Shown piece after piece: positions 1 to 5,203 of a DNA stretch of 5,203 nt. The stretch's first letter is position 1. Each line of letters opens with the position of its first letter. The notes beneath the pieces were generated by a model, which saw nothing but the letters and a program-made list of their open reading frames with translations, was not told the origin of the DNA and did no database searches. A program made the translations under genes and the position numbers. The stretch is taken from the NCBI GenBank assembly GCA_028709565.1, contig JAQVWU010000235.1, forward strand, positions 1 to 5,203, in the 5' to 3' direction. The DNA is from Eubacteriales bacterium (lineage in GTDB: Bacteria > Bacillota > Clostridia > Oscillospirales > CAG-272).

Positions 1-366
1 GAGCCCGAAGCAAACGGTCACCACATCCGGGTCATGGGCGAAAACGTCATCCTCAAGCCGTGACATACCCCGGCTGACCGTATCCCCGCTCACGCCGGCG
101 TTTATTACAACAGCATCGTATCCGTCCCTGCGCAGCGATTCCTCCAGCAGCGCCGGATAGGCCGATTCCACGTCGTAAACATATCCGCCGAAGTAAAAGC
201 TGCCTGTCCGCACAAGCTCGAACACGCCGGCGGTTATGCTGTCCCCCAGGCAGACCACCCTCAGCTCTTCACCCGAGATAAAAGCGGCCGTCTCATCGCC
301 GGCCGAGCATGATCCTAAAAAAAATAATACAGCCGCGATAACGGCCGACAGTCTTTTAAACTTCAT
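1..366 (-). CDS. SGNH/GDSL-family hydrolase lipoprotein, N-terminal 122 residues (3' end outside window)
   Basis: Predicted surface-anchored esterase/acylhydrolase of the SGNH (GDSL) superfamily; the substrate cannot be told. The reading frame is open from ATG at 366 to the window edge, where it is cut after 122 codons. The N-terminus MKFKRL, a hydrophobic stretch (residues 8-18) and lipobox LGSC (Cys20) form a lipoprotein signal peptide, so the mature protein should be lipid-anchored outside the membrane. Block I is GDSITAG at 41-47, with Ser43 as the nucleophile. Block II is NAGVSGDT at 89-96 (Gly94 expected in the oxyanion hole). The fragment stops at VCFGL (118-122), just where block III (G-x-N-D) is expected. 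The catalytic Asp/His block lies outside. An in-frame TGA at 382-384 excludes any earlier start. The only SD-like sequence, GGAG at 369-372, is just 2 bases from the ATG, so initiation may depend on coupling to the upstream gene, which ends 28 bases away. Family assignment is strong; the operon link is inferred. Confidence 0.9.
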   Translation of the reverse strand, partial: MKFKRLSAVIAAVLFFLGSCSAGDETAAFISGEELRVVCLGDSITAGVFELVRTGSFYFGGYVYDVESAYPALLEESLRRDGYDAVVINAGVSGDTVSRGMSRLEDDVFAHDPDVVTVCFGL

Positions 367-394
367 GGCTCCATTTCCGTTTCAGATTCCGTGT

Positions 395-709
395 TCAGAT
401 TTTTGAAAAATATACAACGGCAGCAGTCGCCGAAAGATGCAATATCAGACCAAGGGGTACAAGTATCCGAAATTTGGCCTTTCTTGTCTTATGGCGCAGC
501 GTGTATATGGCAATCATCGCCCCGGCAGACCCGCCGGCAAAGGACAAGCCCAGCAGAACAGCCTCACTGATACGCCGCGCGTCCTTTTTGGCTTTGATCT
601 TATCGGCCAGAAAAAACACAAAGGCGACAATATTTATCAATATATAATAACCGATTAATATGTACGCATTATTAACAATAAACCGTAAAAACGTCCTCAG
701 AAACATCAT
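395..709 (-). CDS. DUF1294 family small membrane protein
   Basis: A 104-residue integral membrane protein matching DUF1294 (function unknown). Three hydrophobic segments are visible at about 15-34, 50-70 and 81-102. The family hallmarks are present in order: the LIN...ADK stretch at the end of segment 1 (Asp36-Lys37), basic RRISE (45-49), the glycine-rich LSFAGGSAGA (55-64), and the charged RHKTRKAKF (72-80). The length is usual for the family. Of two adjacent ATG codons the first (707-709) is chosen because GGAGGGA (718-724) lies 8 bases upstream. It is the middle gene of the run from the riboswitch-controlled ATPase: the ATPase stop is 54 bases upstream and the lipoprotein ATG 28 bases downstream. 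A strong hairpin directly precedes its SD. No enzymatic residues can be assigned. Any part in cation homeostasis is guesswork from position only. Confidence 0.9.
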   Translation of the reverse strand: MMFLRTFLRFIVNNAYILIGYYILINIVAFVFFLADKIKAKKDARRISEAVLLGLSFAGGSAGAMIAIYTLRHKTRKAKFRILVPLGLILHLSATAAVVYFSKI

Positions 710-717
710 GCCGCAAA

Positions 718-743
718 TCCCTCCGGGCGGGTTTGCCCGCCCG
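718..743 (-). promoter_or_regulatory. GC-rich hairpin abutting the Shine-Dalgarno of the DUF1294 gene
   Basis: In the minus-strand transcript CGGGCGGG (743-736), loop CAAA, and CCCGCCCG (731-724) form a perfect 8-bp all-GC stem. The SD core GGAGG occupies 724-720, so its first G is also the last base of the stem. The AUG follows 10 bases after GGAGG. No T-run follows on the minus strand, so this is not a standard terminator for the ATPase. Possible roles are damping of initiation on the DUF1294 gene, a 3' stabiliser for the ATPase part of the message, or a processing site. The structure is seen; the role is inferred. Confidence 0.55.
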
Positions 744-763
744 ATATTATTTTCTTGTAAATT

Positions 764-3403
764 TTATTTATTTTTTTTTGCTGCGCGGCGTATAAATTTC
801 ACCGTTTCCACAATGGGTATTATGAGAAACGCCAGCCCCAGCGCTATAATATATTCGGTGGAATCTATATATTCAAGGGAAAACAAATCCCTTAAAAACG
901 GGACATATATAACCAGCCCGGTCAGAACCAGCGAAGCCAGCATGGCGCCGAAGAGATAGAAGTTATGTGTCTTGAGTTTTAAGAGCGAAACTTCCTGCGA
1001 GCGCATGTTGTACGAGTGAAATATTTCCGCCATATTCATCGTCAAAAACGCCATGGTTATCCCGTCACGGCTTTCGGTTATCTCCCAATATCCGCTCTCT
1101 ATATAGTGGCCTATAAAATAAGCGGCTATGGTAAGCGCGGCTACGGCAATACCCTGGTATAATATAGTAAAACCCGCGCCGTTGGCAAACAGACCTTCCT
1201 TTGAAGAGCGGGGTTTGCGGCTCATGAGCCCCGGCTCCTCTTTTTCCATACCCAGGGCGAGGGCCGGCAGCGAGTCGGTAATGAGATTGATCCAAAGCAG
1301 ATGAATCGGTTTCAATATGGTGAAGCCCATTATGGTCGCCGTAAAGATTGCGATAACCTCGCTCAGGTTTGAGGAAAGCAGAAAGTTTATCGCCTTGCGC
1401 ACGTTATCGTAGATGCGCCGTCCCTCCTGAACCGCCTTTACGATAGTCGCGAAATTGTCATCGGCGAGTATCATATCCGCCACGTTCTTTGTCACGTCGG
1501 TGCCCGTTATACCCATTCCTATGCCGATATCGGCGCTCTTTATCGAGGGCGCGTCATTAACCCCGTCCCCCGTCATGGCGGTAATATATCCCCGCTCGCG
1601 CCAGGCTTTCACTATGCGTACCTTATGATCAGGCTGAACGCGGGCGTAAACCGAATATTTTTCTACGTTATCGGTAAAGGTTTTGTCGTCGATTTCACTC
1701 AGCTGCGAACCGGTTATCGCCTGGGACGCATCTTTTAAGATGCCGATCTCGGCGGCGATGGAGACTGCCGTGTCCAGATGGTCGCCTGTTATCATAATCG
1801 GGCGTATGCCTGCGCTGCGGCACTCGGCAATCGCGCCGATAACCTCCGGACGTATGGGGTCAATCATCCCGGTCAGCCCCACAAAGGTTAGGTCCCTTTC
1901 GAGAACCTCGGACGTATATTTTGCCGGACCGTTGTTGCTGTATATGCGCATGGCAGCCGCCAGTACCCGCAGCGCCTTTTTCGCCATTGTCTTGTTCGCG
2001 GTGATTATCTCGTTTAAAGCGGCGTCATTAATGGGGTAAACCTTTCCGTCCCTTACATACGAAGTACAGCGCTTCAATACCTCGTCGGGGGCCCCCTTGG
2101 TATATTGGATTATACCACCCTCGGTTTTATGCACGGTACTCATCATTTTACGCATGCTGTCAAAGGGAGCCTCGCCGATTCGCGGCGCCTTTTCGGTGAG
2201 CTTGTTTTTGGGCAACCCCGCCTCGGCGGCATAATTTACCAGCGCGCATTCGGTAGGCTCGCCGGTCACCGTCCCGTCGGTCCCCCATTCGGCGTCGGAC
2301 GCGAGGGCCATCGCCTCGGCCAGCAGCGGTTTATCGTCCCCGAATGTCTCCACCACCGTCATCTTGTTTTGGGTCAGCGTACCCGTTTTGTCCGAACAGA
2401 TAATCTGGGTACAACCCAGCGTTTCAACGGCGGTCAGACGGCGGATAATCGCGTTGTGTTTTGACATTTTGGTGACGCCGATGGAGAGCACAATGGTAAC
2501 CACCGCCGCCAGCCCCTCCGGTATGGCGGCTACCGCCAGGCTTACCGCCAGCATAAAAGAAGAGAGGGCGGTTGACGCCGACATGTCGCCGGTTTTGACA
2601 AACGCGAATATAAAAACAAACAGGCATATGCCCAATACCAGATATGAGAGGGTTTTGCTCAGCGACGCCATTTTAATCTGCAGCGGCGTCTGGGACTGTT
2701 GTGCGTTAGTTATGGCATCGGCGATTTTGCCCATCTCGGTGTTCATACCCGTACCGCAGACCACCGCGCTGCCCCGTCCGTATACCACCGAGCTGCCCGT
2801 ATAGACCATATTCCGCCGGTCGCCCAGGGTAATGTCCCCGTTTGGTTGGGCAGCGAGGGCAGCGACATTCTTTTCTACCGGAACCGATTCGCCGGTCAGC
2901 GCCGCTTCATCGACCTTGAGGGAGGCGCTCTCTATAATCCGCGAATCGGCGGGGACGGCGTCGCCGGCCTCCAGCAGCACCACGTCCCCCGGAACCAGGT
3001 CCTCGCTTTTAATAACCCTGATATTGCCGTCGCGCAGCACCTTCGAGGTGGAGGACGCCATTTCCTTGAGCGCCTCGATGGCCTTTTCCGCCTTACTTTC
3101 CTGTACGACGCCCAGCACCGAATTTATGATTACCACCGCCATGATTATAAAAACGTCGGCAAAGGATTCCCCGGCGATGGCGGCGGTCACCGCCGAAATG
3201 ACGGCAGCGGCAATCAGCACCAATACCATGGGATTGAGCAGCTGCTCGATAAAACGCGCCGCCATCGATTTGCGTTTGCCCTCGGCCAGTTTGTTCTTTC
3301 CGCTGGTCTCCAACCGCCTTTCGGCTTCGGCGGAGGACAGTCCCCTGGCCGTTGTTTTCAGTTCATTCAGCACGTCACCGGCATTTTTAAGATAGAATTT
3401 CAT
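764..3403 (-). CDS. P-type cation ATPase, PMCA/SERCA-like (type II), probable Ca2+/Mn2+ efflux pump
   Basis: Complete 879-residue P2-type ATPase that couples ATP hydrolysis to cation export across the cytoplasmic membrane. N-terminal cation-ATPase domain is about 1-55, M1-M2 59-100, actuator domain with TGES at 170-173, M3-M4 252-309, phosphorylation motif DKTGTLT (Asp338), nucleotide-binding KGAPDE (436-441), MITGD (537-541), hinge TGDGVND (611-617), and M5-M10 about 671-871. M4 reads VAAIPEGL with Glu296. M5 has Asn679 and Glu682, M6 has Asn706, Thr709 and Asp710, and M8 has Glu793. By motif alignment these match the SERCA site I and II ligands, so two Ca2+-type sites seem intact. There is no N-terminal heavy-metal domain. 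The ATG at 3401-3403 is preceded by a weak SD, GGGTG at 3410-3414 with 6-base spacing. The leader carries a yybP-ykoY riboswitch, which points to Mn2+ control. Related riboswitch-linked ATPases in Streptococcus and Lactococcus handle Mn2+ and/or Ca2+. The C-terminus is lysine-rich, encoded by an A9 run. Exact ion choice is inferred. Confidence 0.96.
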   Translation of the reverse strand: MKFYLKNAGDVLNELKTTARGLSSAEAERRLETSGKNKLAEGKRKSMAARFIEQLLNPMVLVLIAAAVISAVTAAIAGESFADVFIIMAVVIINSVLGVVQESKAEKAIEALKEMASSTSKVLRDGNIRVIKSEDLVPGDVVLLEAGDAVPADSRIIESASLKVDEAALTGESVPVEKNVAALAAQPNGDITLGDRRNMVYTGSSVVYGRGSAVVCGTGMNTEMGKIADAITNAQQSQTPLQIKMASLSKTLSYLVLGICLFVFIFAFVKTGDMSASTALSSFMLAVSLAVAAIPEGLAAVVTIVLSIGVTKMSKHNAIIRRLTAVETLGCTQIICSDKTGTLTQNKMTVVETFGDDKPLLAEAMALASDAEWGTDGTVTGEPTECALVNYAAEAGLPKNKLTEKAPRIGEAPFDSMRKMMSTVHKTEGGIIQYTKGAPDEVLKRCTSYVRDGKVYPINDAALNEIITANKTMAKKALRVLAAAMRIYSNNGPAKYTSEVLERDLTFVGLTGMIDPIRPEVIGAIAECRSAGIRPIMITGDHLDTAVSIAAEIGILKDASQAITGSQLSEIDDKTFTDNVEKYSVYARVQPDHKVRIVKAWRERGYITAMTGDGVNDAPSIKSADIGIGMGITGTDVTKNVADMILADDNFATIVKAVQEGRRIYDNVRKAINFLLSSNLSEVIAIFTATIMGFTILKPIHLLWINLITDSLPALALGMEKEEPGLMSRKPRSSKEGLFANGAGFTILYQGIAVAALTIAAYFIGHYIESGYWEITESRDGITMAFLTMNMAEIFHSYNMRSQEVSLLKLKTHNFYLFGAMLASLVLTGLVIYVPFLRDLFSLEYIDSTEYIIALGLAFLIIPIVETVKFIRRAAKKNK

Positions 3404-3432
3404 TGATTACACCCGTTAAACCTTTATGTTTT

Positions 3433-3474
3433 AAAAAAAGACCCATGTACAGCAATTCTGCCATACATAAGTCT
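3433..3474 (-). terminator. Intrinsic terminator of the riboswitch expression platform
   Basis: On the minus strand the sequence from AGAC (3474) to GTCT (3439) folds into an uninterrupted 15-bp stem with a few G-U pairs. The strands run from AGACTTATGTATGGC to GCTGTACATGGGTCT around the loop AGAATT. Seven T residues follow directly (3439-3433). It lies 29 bases before the ATPase ATG. The 5' arm includes the AGAC of the conserved aptamer box CGAGAC and the whole 3' strand of the aptamer closing helix, so terminator and folded aptamer exclude each other. This predicts read-through when ligand stabilises the aptamer. Confidence 0.9.
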
Positions 3475-3557
3475 CGTTATTTAATTCAAGCCAGACGTAA
3501 AAAACGGTCATGATGTTGACTTGAAACGCCGAAGCGCCAACTACTCCCCTATGATGG
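3461..3557 (-). promoter_or_regulatory. yybP-ykoY family Mn2+ riboswitch (aptamer)
   Basis: The leader of the ATPase gene carries the conserved boxes of the yybP-ykoY class in the right order on the minus strand: GGGGAGTAG (3549-3541), GTCAACAT (3520-3513) and CGAGAC (3476-3471). The closing helix pairs CCATCATA (3557-3550) with TATGTATGG (3469-3461), 8 bp with one bulged T. Inside, GCGC-TTCG-GCGT (3537-3526) is a UUCG-capped hairpin, and TTCAAG (3525-3520) can pair with CTTGAA (3490-3485). This class is known to bind Mn2+ between two docked loops and to switch on Mn2+ exporters, TerC-like proteins and P-type ATPases. The 3' side overlaps a terminator, so an ON switch is expected. The aptamer begins almost at the predicted transcription start. 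Motif recognition is by eye; no covariance model was run. Confidence 0.92.
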
Positions 3558-3561
3558 TTAT

Positions 3562-3590
3562 ATTATACCGTTTTTTAACTATTATATCAA
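3562..3590 (-). promoter_or_regulatory. Sigma-A type promoter for the riboswitch-ATPase operon
   Basis: On the minus strand TTGATA (3590-3585, five of six consensus bases) is separated by exactly 17 bases from TATAAT (3567-3562, perfect consensus). Transcription should start near 3555-3558, at the first bases of the aptamer closing helix, giving a leader of about 150 bases. The neighbouring TATAAT at 3586-3581 has no fitting -35 box. The near-consensus quality suits a leader regulated by termination rather than by initiation. Confidence 0.85.
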
Positions 3591-3845
3591 TATCGAATTG
3601 CCGAATTTTTTCTTTTTTACTTTATATTCATATTTTACGTCTTTTTTCGCTTTTATTGCTTTTTCGGATATAATTTTAATATAGAAATAATACAGAAATA
3701 ATATAAATGCAGCGATAAACGAAGGTGTATATACACGATGACAATATCTGCCATGTATAATTGGACGGTGGGATGTTTCCGATTCGAAAAACAACTGTTT
3801 CAAACCTATATAATCCCGGTGCAGCCGTATGAACTTTTTGTTATA
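3591..3845. other. AT-rich intergenic region with no convincing gene
   Basis: This 255-base stretch separates the protease stop codon from the ATPase promoter. It is clearly richer in A+T than the flanking genes, with long A/T runs between about 3600 and 3720. A minus-strand open frame of 73 codons at 3582-3803 could encode a hydrophobic stretch followed by a lysine-rich tail. It starts with TTG, lacks a well-placed SD, and its end runs into the -35 box of the ATPase promoter, so it is not called a gene. No stem followed by a T-run was found after the protease gene, so where its transcript ends is unclear. The one symmetrical element is the 12-base palindrome at 3725-3736. Confidence 0.6.
3725..3736. 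repeat. 12-bp perfect palindrome GTGTATATACAC
   Basis: A perfect inverted repeat without spacer in the gap between protease and ATPase genes. It lies about 135 bases upstream of the ATPase -35 box. Such a site could bind a dimeric regulator, but a palindrome of this length made largely of A and T can arise by chance in AT-rich DNA. No second copy was noticed. Confidence 0.25.
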
Positions 3846-5203
3846 TTATACCCCCCGCATTATCTGGAATGCCTGCAGCAGATTAAGCATCCCGTATCCC
3901 CATTGCGGATTGGGATAGGATACCGCTTCGCGGCGGGTGCACCCCCTTATGAGGTACGCGCGGATCTGAAAGGTGCTCAGCGCCGGGTCATTGCCCTCGA
4001 CCACCCCCCACTGCATGAGCAGCGCCGCGGCGCCGGCTGTAATGGCCGTCGCGACGCTGGTACCGCTCATCATTCCGTAGCCCGTCGGGTAAAATCCTCC
4101 CACATCGACGCCCGGCGCCACAAAATCCGGAGCCATCATCGGCGCCCGGGTAGGTCCCCAGGAGGATTGGGAATACAGAATGTTGTTGTTGCTGTTATAC
4201 GCGCCTACGCACATCGCGCCGATCATGGTTCCGGGTATGGTGATGGTGGTATAGGGTGTTGCCGATAAAAACTCAACCTCCGGCGATACGAAGCCGGTCA
4301 TGGGAAGCCAGGCATTGAAGGTGCCGTCAAGGACAATATCGCCGTACATTATAATGGTCCAGATGCCCGGCGTGGCGTCGAGGAGTTTTACAACCGTCAG
4401 CTGACCGCCGCTCCCCTCCACCGGGAAGTGGTATTCTACAATTATACTCGACCTCTCCAGTATCAGATCCGACCGGTATACGTTGCCCGGCACCGCGGCG
4501 AATCTGCCGGCCAGCTCCCCCGTTGGGGAGCGTACCGACGCGGCCAGTCTGTCGGACACCGCGCTCCAGACCGAGATGAGGACGTCACCGGCGTCGGCCC
4601 CGATTCTCAGATCGATATTGGCCGTCTCGTTCTGCGCGGGTATTGTCCCCTGCATATGGTGTCTCGCCTGACTCTCGTTGCCCGCGGCCGTGCAGAGGCA
4701 AACCCCCCTGAGATTGGACACGCTGCTGAGGTATTCCTCAAACGCGCTGAATCCGTCATGGCTGCCGAAATTGGTGCCCAGACCGATGCATATGACCACC
4801 GGACGCGCCAGCTCGGTGGCCTTCATTAAGATATATTCCACCCCGACCATCACGGCGTTGGACTCGAAGGCGTTTTCCTGATTCTCCGGAACGGCGTATC
4901 GCTGCAGATAATAGGGGCGCGCCCTCTTTAATTTGACGACAATCAGCTCCGCGTCTGGGGCTGCCCCTATATAGTCGCCGATTTCCCTGCCCGCCGCTAT
5001 CGAAGCCAGAAAGGTACCGTGACCGGACAAATCCCTATGGGGCACAATATCATAGGGGTTCTCTGCGCCAAGCGCCGTGTTAATCTGTTCGTTTGTATAT
5101 TCGGTGCCGACAAAGAAACCTTCGGGGGGGACGGTATCGATCGACTGGTCGAAGATATACCGTATCTTGCTCCGTCCGTCCTCATAGCGAAAGACATCCA
5201 GGG
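3846..5203 (-). CDS. Csp/CspB-like subtilisin-family (S8) serine protease, 5' end outside window
   Basis: The open frame continues to the window edge, giving 451 visible residues; the internal GTG at 5043-5045 is not the real start. Numbering from the first full codon: the N-terminal part carries the Csp-type stretch IFDQSIDTVPPEGFFVGTEY (16-35) and ENPYDIVPHRD (47-57). The active-site His is in SGHGTFLASIAAG (His61), the oxyanion Asn in CTAAGNES (Asn175), and the nucleophile in GTSVATAITAGAA (Ser382). Residues of about 190-310 between Asn175 and the Ser block fit the beta-rich insert typical of Csp proteases. The end, QIRAYLIRGCTRRE...YPNPQWGYGMLNL, is also family-typical. The catalytic Asp should lie some 15 residues upstream of the visible part. 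CspB of clostridia cleaves the cortex hydrolase precursor pro-SleC during spore germination, but many Clostridia carry several Csp-like proteases of unknown substrate. Unlike the pseudoproteases CspA and CspC of Clostridioides difficile, the visible catalytic residues are intact. Family call is firm; role in germination is inferred. Confidence 0.93.
   Translation of the reverse strand, partial: LDVFRYEDGRSKIRYIFDQSIDTVPPEGFFVGTEYTNEQINTALGAENPYDIVPHRDLSGHGTFLASIAAGREIGDYIGAAPDAELIVVKLKRARPYYLQRYAVPENQENAFESNAVMVGVEYILMKATELARPVVICIGLGTNFGSHDGFSAFEEYLSSVSNLRGVCLCTAAGNESQARHHMQGTIPAQNETANIDLRIGADAGDVLISVWSAVSDRLAASVRSPTGELAGRFAAVPGNVYRSDLILERSSIIVEYHFPVEGSGGQLTVVKLLDATPGIWTIIMYGDIVLDGTFNAWLPMTGFVSPEVEFLSATPYTTITIPGTMIGAMCVGAYNSNNNILYSQSSWGPTRAPMMAPDFVAPGVDVGGFYPTGYGMMSGTSVATAITAGAAALLMQWGVVEGNDPALSTFQIRAYLIRGCTRREAVSYPNPQWGYGMLNLLQAFQIMRGV

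Noticed and set aside
724..743. Hairpin as a rho-independent terminator of the ATPase gene
   Set aside because: On the minus strand the stem is followed by GAGGGATTTG, not by a T-run. On the plus strand an interrupted T-rich stretch (ATATTATTTT) follows, but no plus-strand gene ends there.
771..779. A9 run at the ATPase 3' end as a programmed frameshift site
   Set aside because: It lies in the last few codons, where slippage would alter only a lysine-rich tail, and no stimulatory structure is placed suitably.
2699..3406. Plus-strand open frames of 235 and 187 codons opposite the ATPase start (2699-3406 and 2832-3395)
   Set aside because: They mirror the codon pattern of the ATPase gene, show low-complexity composition without domain features, and lie fully within a well-supported gene.
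3581..3586. Second TATAAT as the ATPase promoter -10 box
   Set aside because: Seventeen bases upstream there is AAAATT instead of a -35 box, whereas the TATAAT at 3562-3567 has TTGATA at ideal spacing.
3738..4829. Plus-strand open frames opposite the protease (3738-4268 and 4428-4829)
   Set aside because: Antisense shadows of the conserved protease coding sequence. No recognisable family and no supporting SD was noticed.
5043..5045. GTG as start codon of the protease
   Set aside because: The frame stays open to the window edge and the upstream residues match Csp-family sequence (GTEYTNEQIN, ENPYDIVPHRD), so the true start lies outside.
5124..5130. Run of seven G (C7 in the coding strand) in the protease as a phase-variation tract
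   Set aside because: The run encodes the family-typical PPEG in the correct frame, is short, and is not at the gene start in the visible sequence. There is no sign of slippage control.

Overview
The window looks like a chromosomal segment of a member of the Clostridia (Firmicutes), probably from an uncultured gut-type lineage of moderate GC content. The evidence is a Csp-type subtilisin-like protease (a family tied to spore-forming Clostridia and relatives), a Firmicutes-style PMCA/SERCA-like P-type ATPase, Gram-positive style Shine-Dalgarno and sigma-A sites, and AT-rich intergenic DNA between GC-richer genes. This placement is inference from gene families, not from a marker gene. All genes seen lie on the minus strand, so transcription runs from right to left.

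Right part (about 3846-5203): most of a Csp/CspB-like serine protease whose 5' end lies beyond the window. The active-site His, the oxyanion-hole Asn and the nucleophile Ser are all visible. The catalytic Asp should lie just outside. A 255-base AT-rich gap with no convincing gene or terminator follows.

Middle (about 3404-3590): the most informative regulatory stretch. A near-consensus sigma-A promoter (TTGATA, 17 bases, TATAAT) is followed almost at once by a yybP-ykoY (Mn2+-sensing) riboswitch. It has the hallmark boxes GGGGAGTAG, GTCAACAT and CGAGAC. An intrinsic terminator shares bases with the 3' side of the aptamer closing helix. The layout is that of an ON switch: metal-bound aptamer prevents the terminator and lets transcription proceed.

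Left part (1-3403): an apparent three-gene operon under this switch. It consists of a complete 879-residue P-type cation ATPase, a small DUF1294 membrane protein, and the first 122 residues of an SGNH/GDSL-hydrolase lipoprotein. The gaps are 54 and 28 bases. The ATPase keeps every side-chain ligand of the two SERCA Ca2+ sites, while its leader is of the Mn2+-sensing class. The simplest reading is a Mn2+/Ca2+ efflux pump induced by excess Mn2+, like the riboswitch-controlled P-type ATPases known in lactococci and streptococci. A GC-rich hairpin abutting the ribosome binding site of the DUF1294 gene may set its expression relative to the pump. The roles of the two downstream genes in metal homeostasis are unknown.
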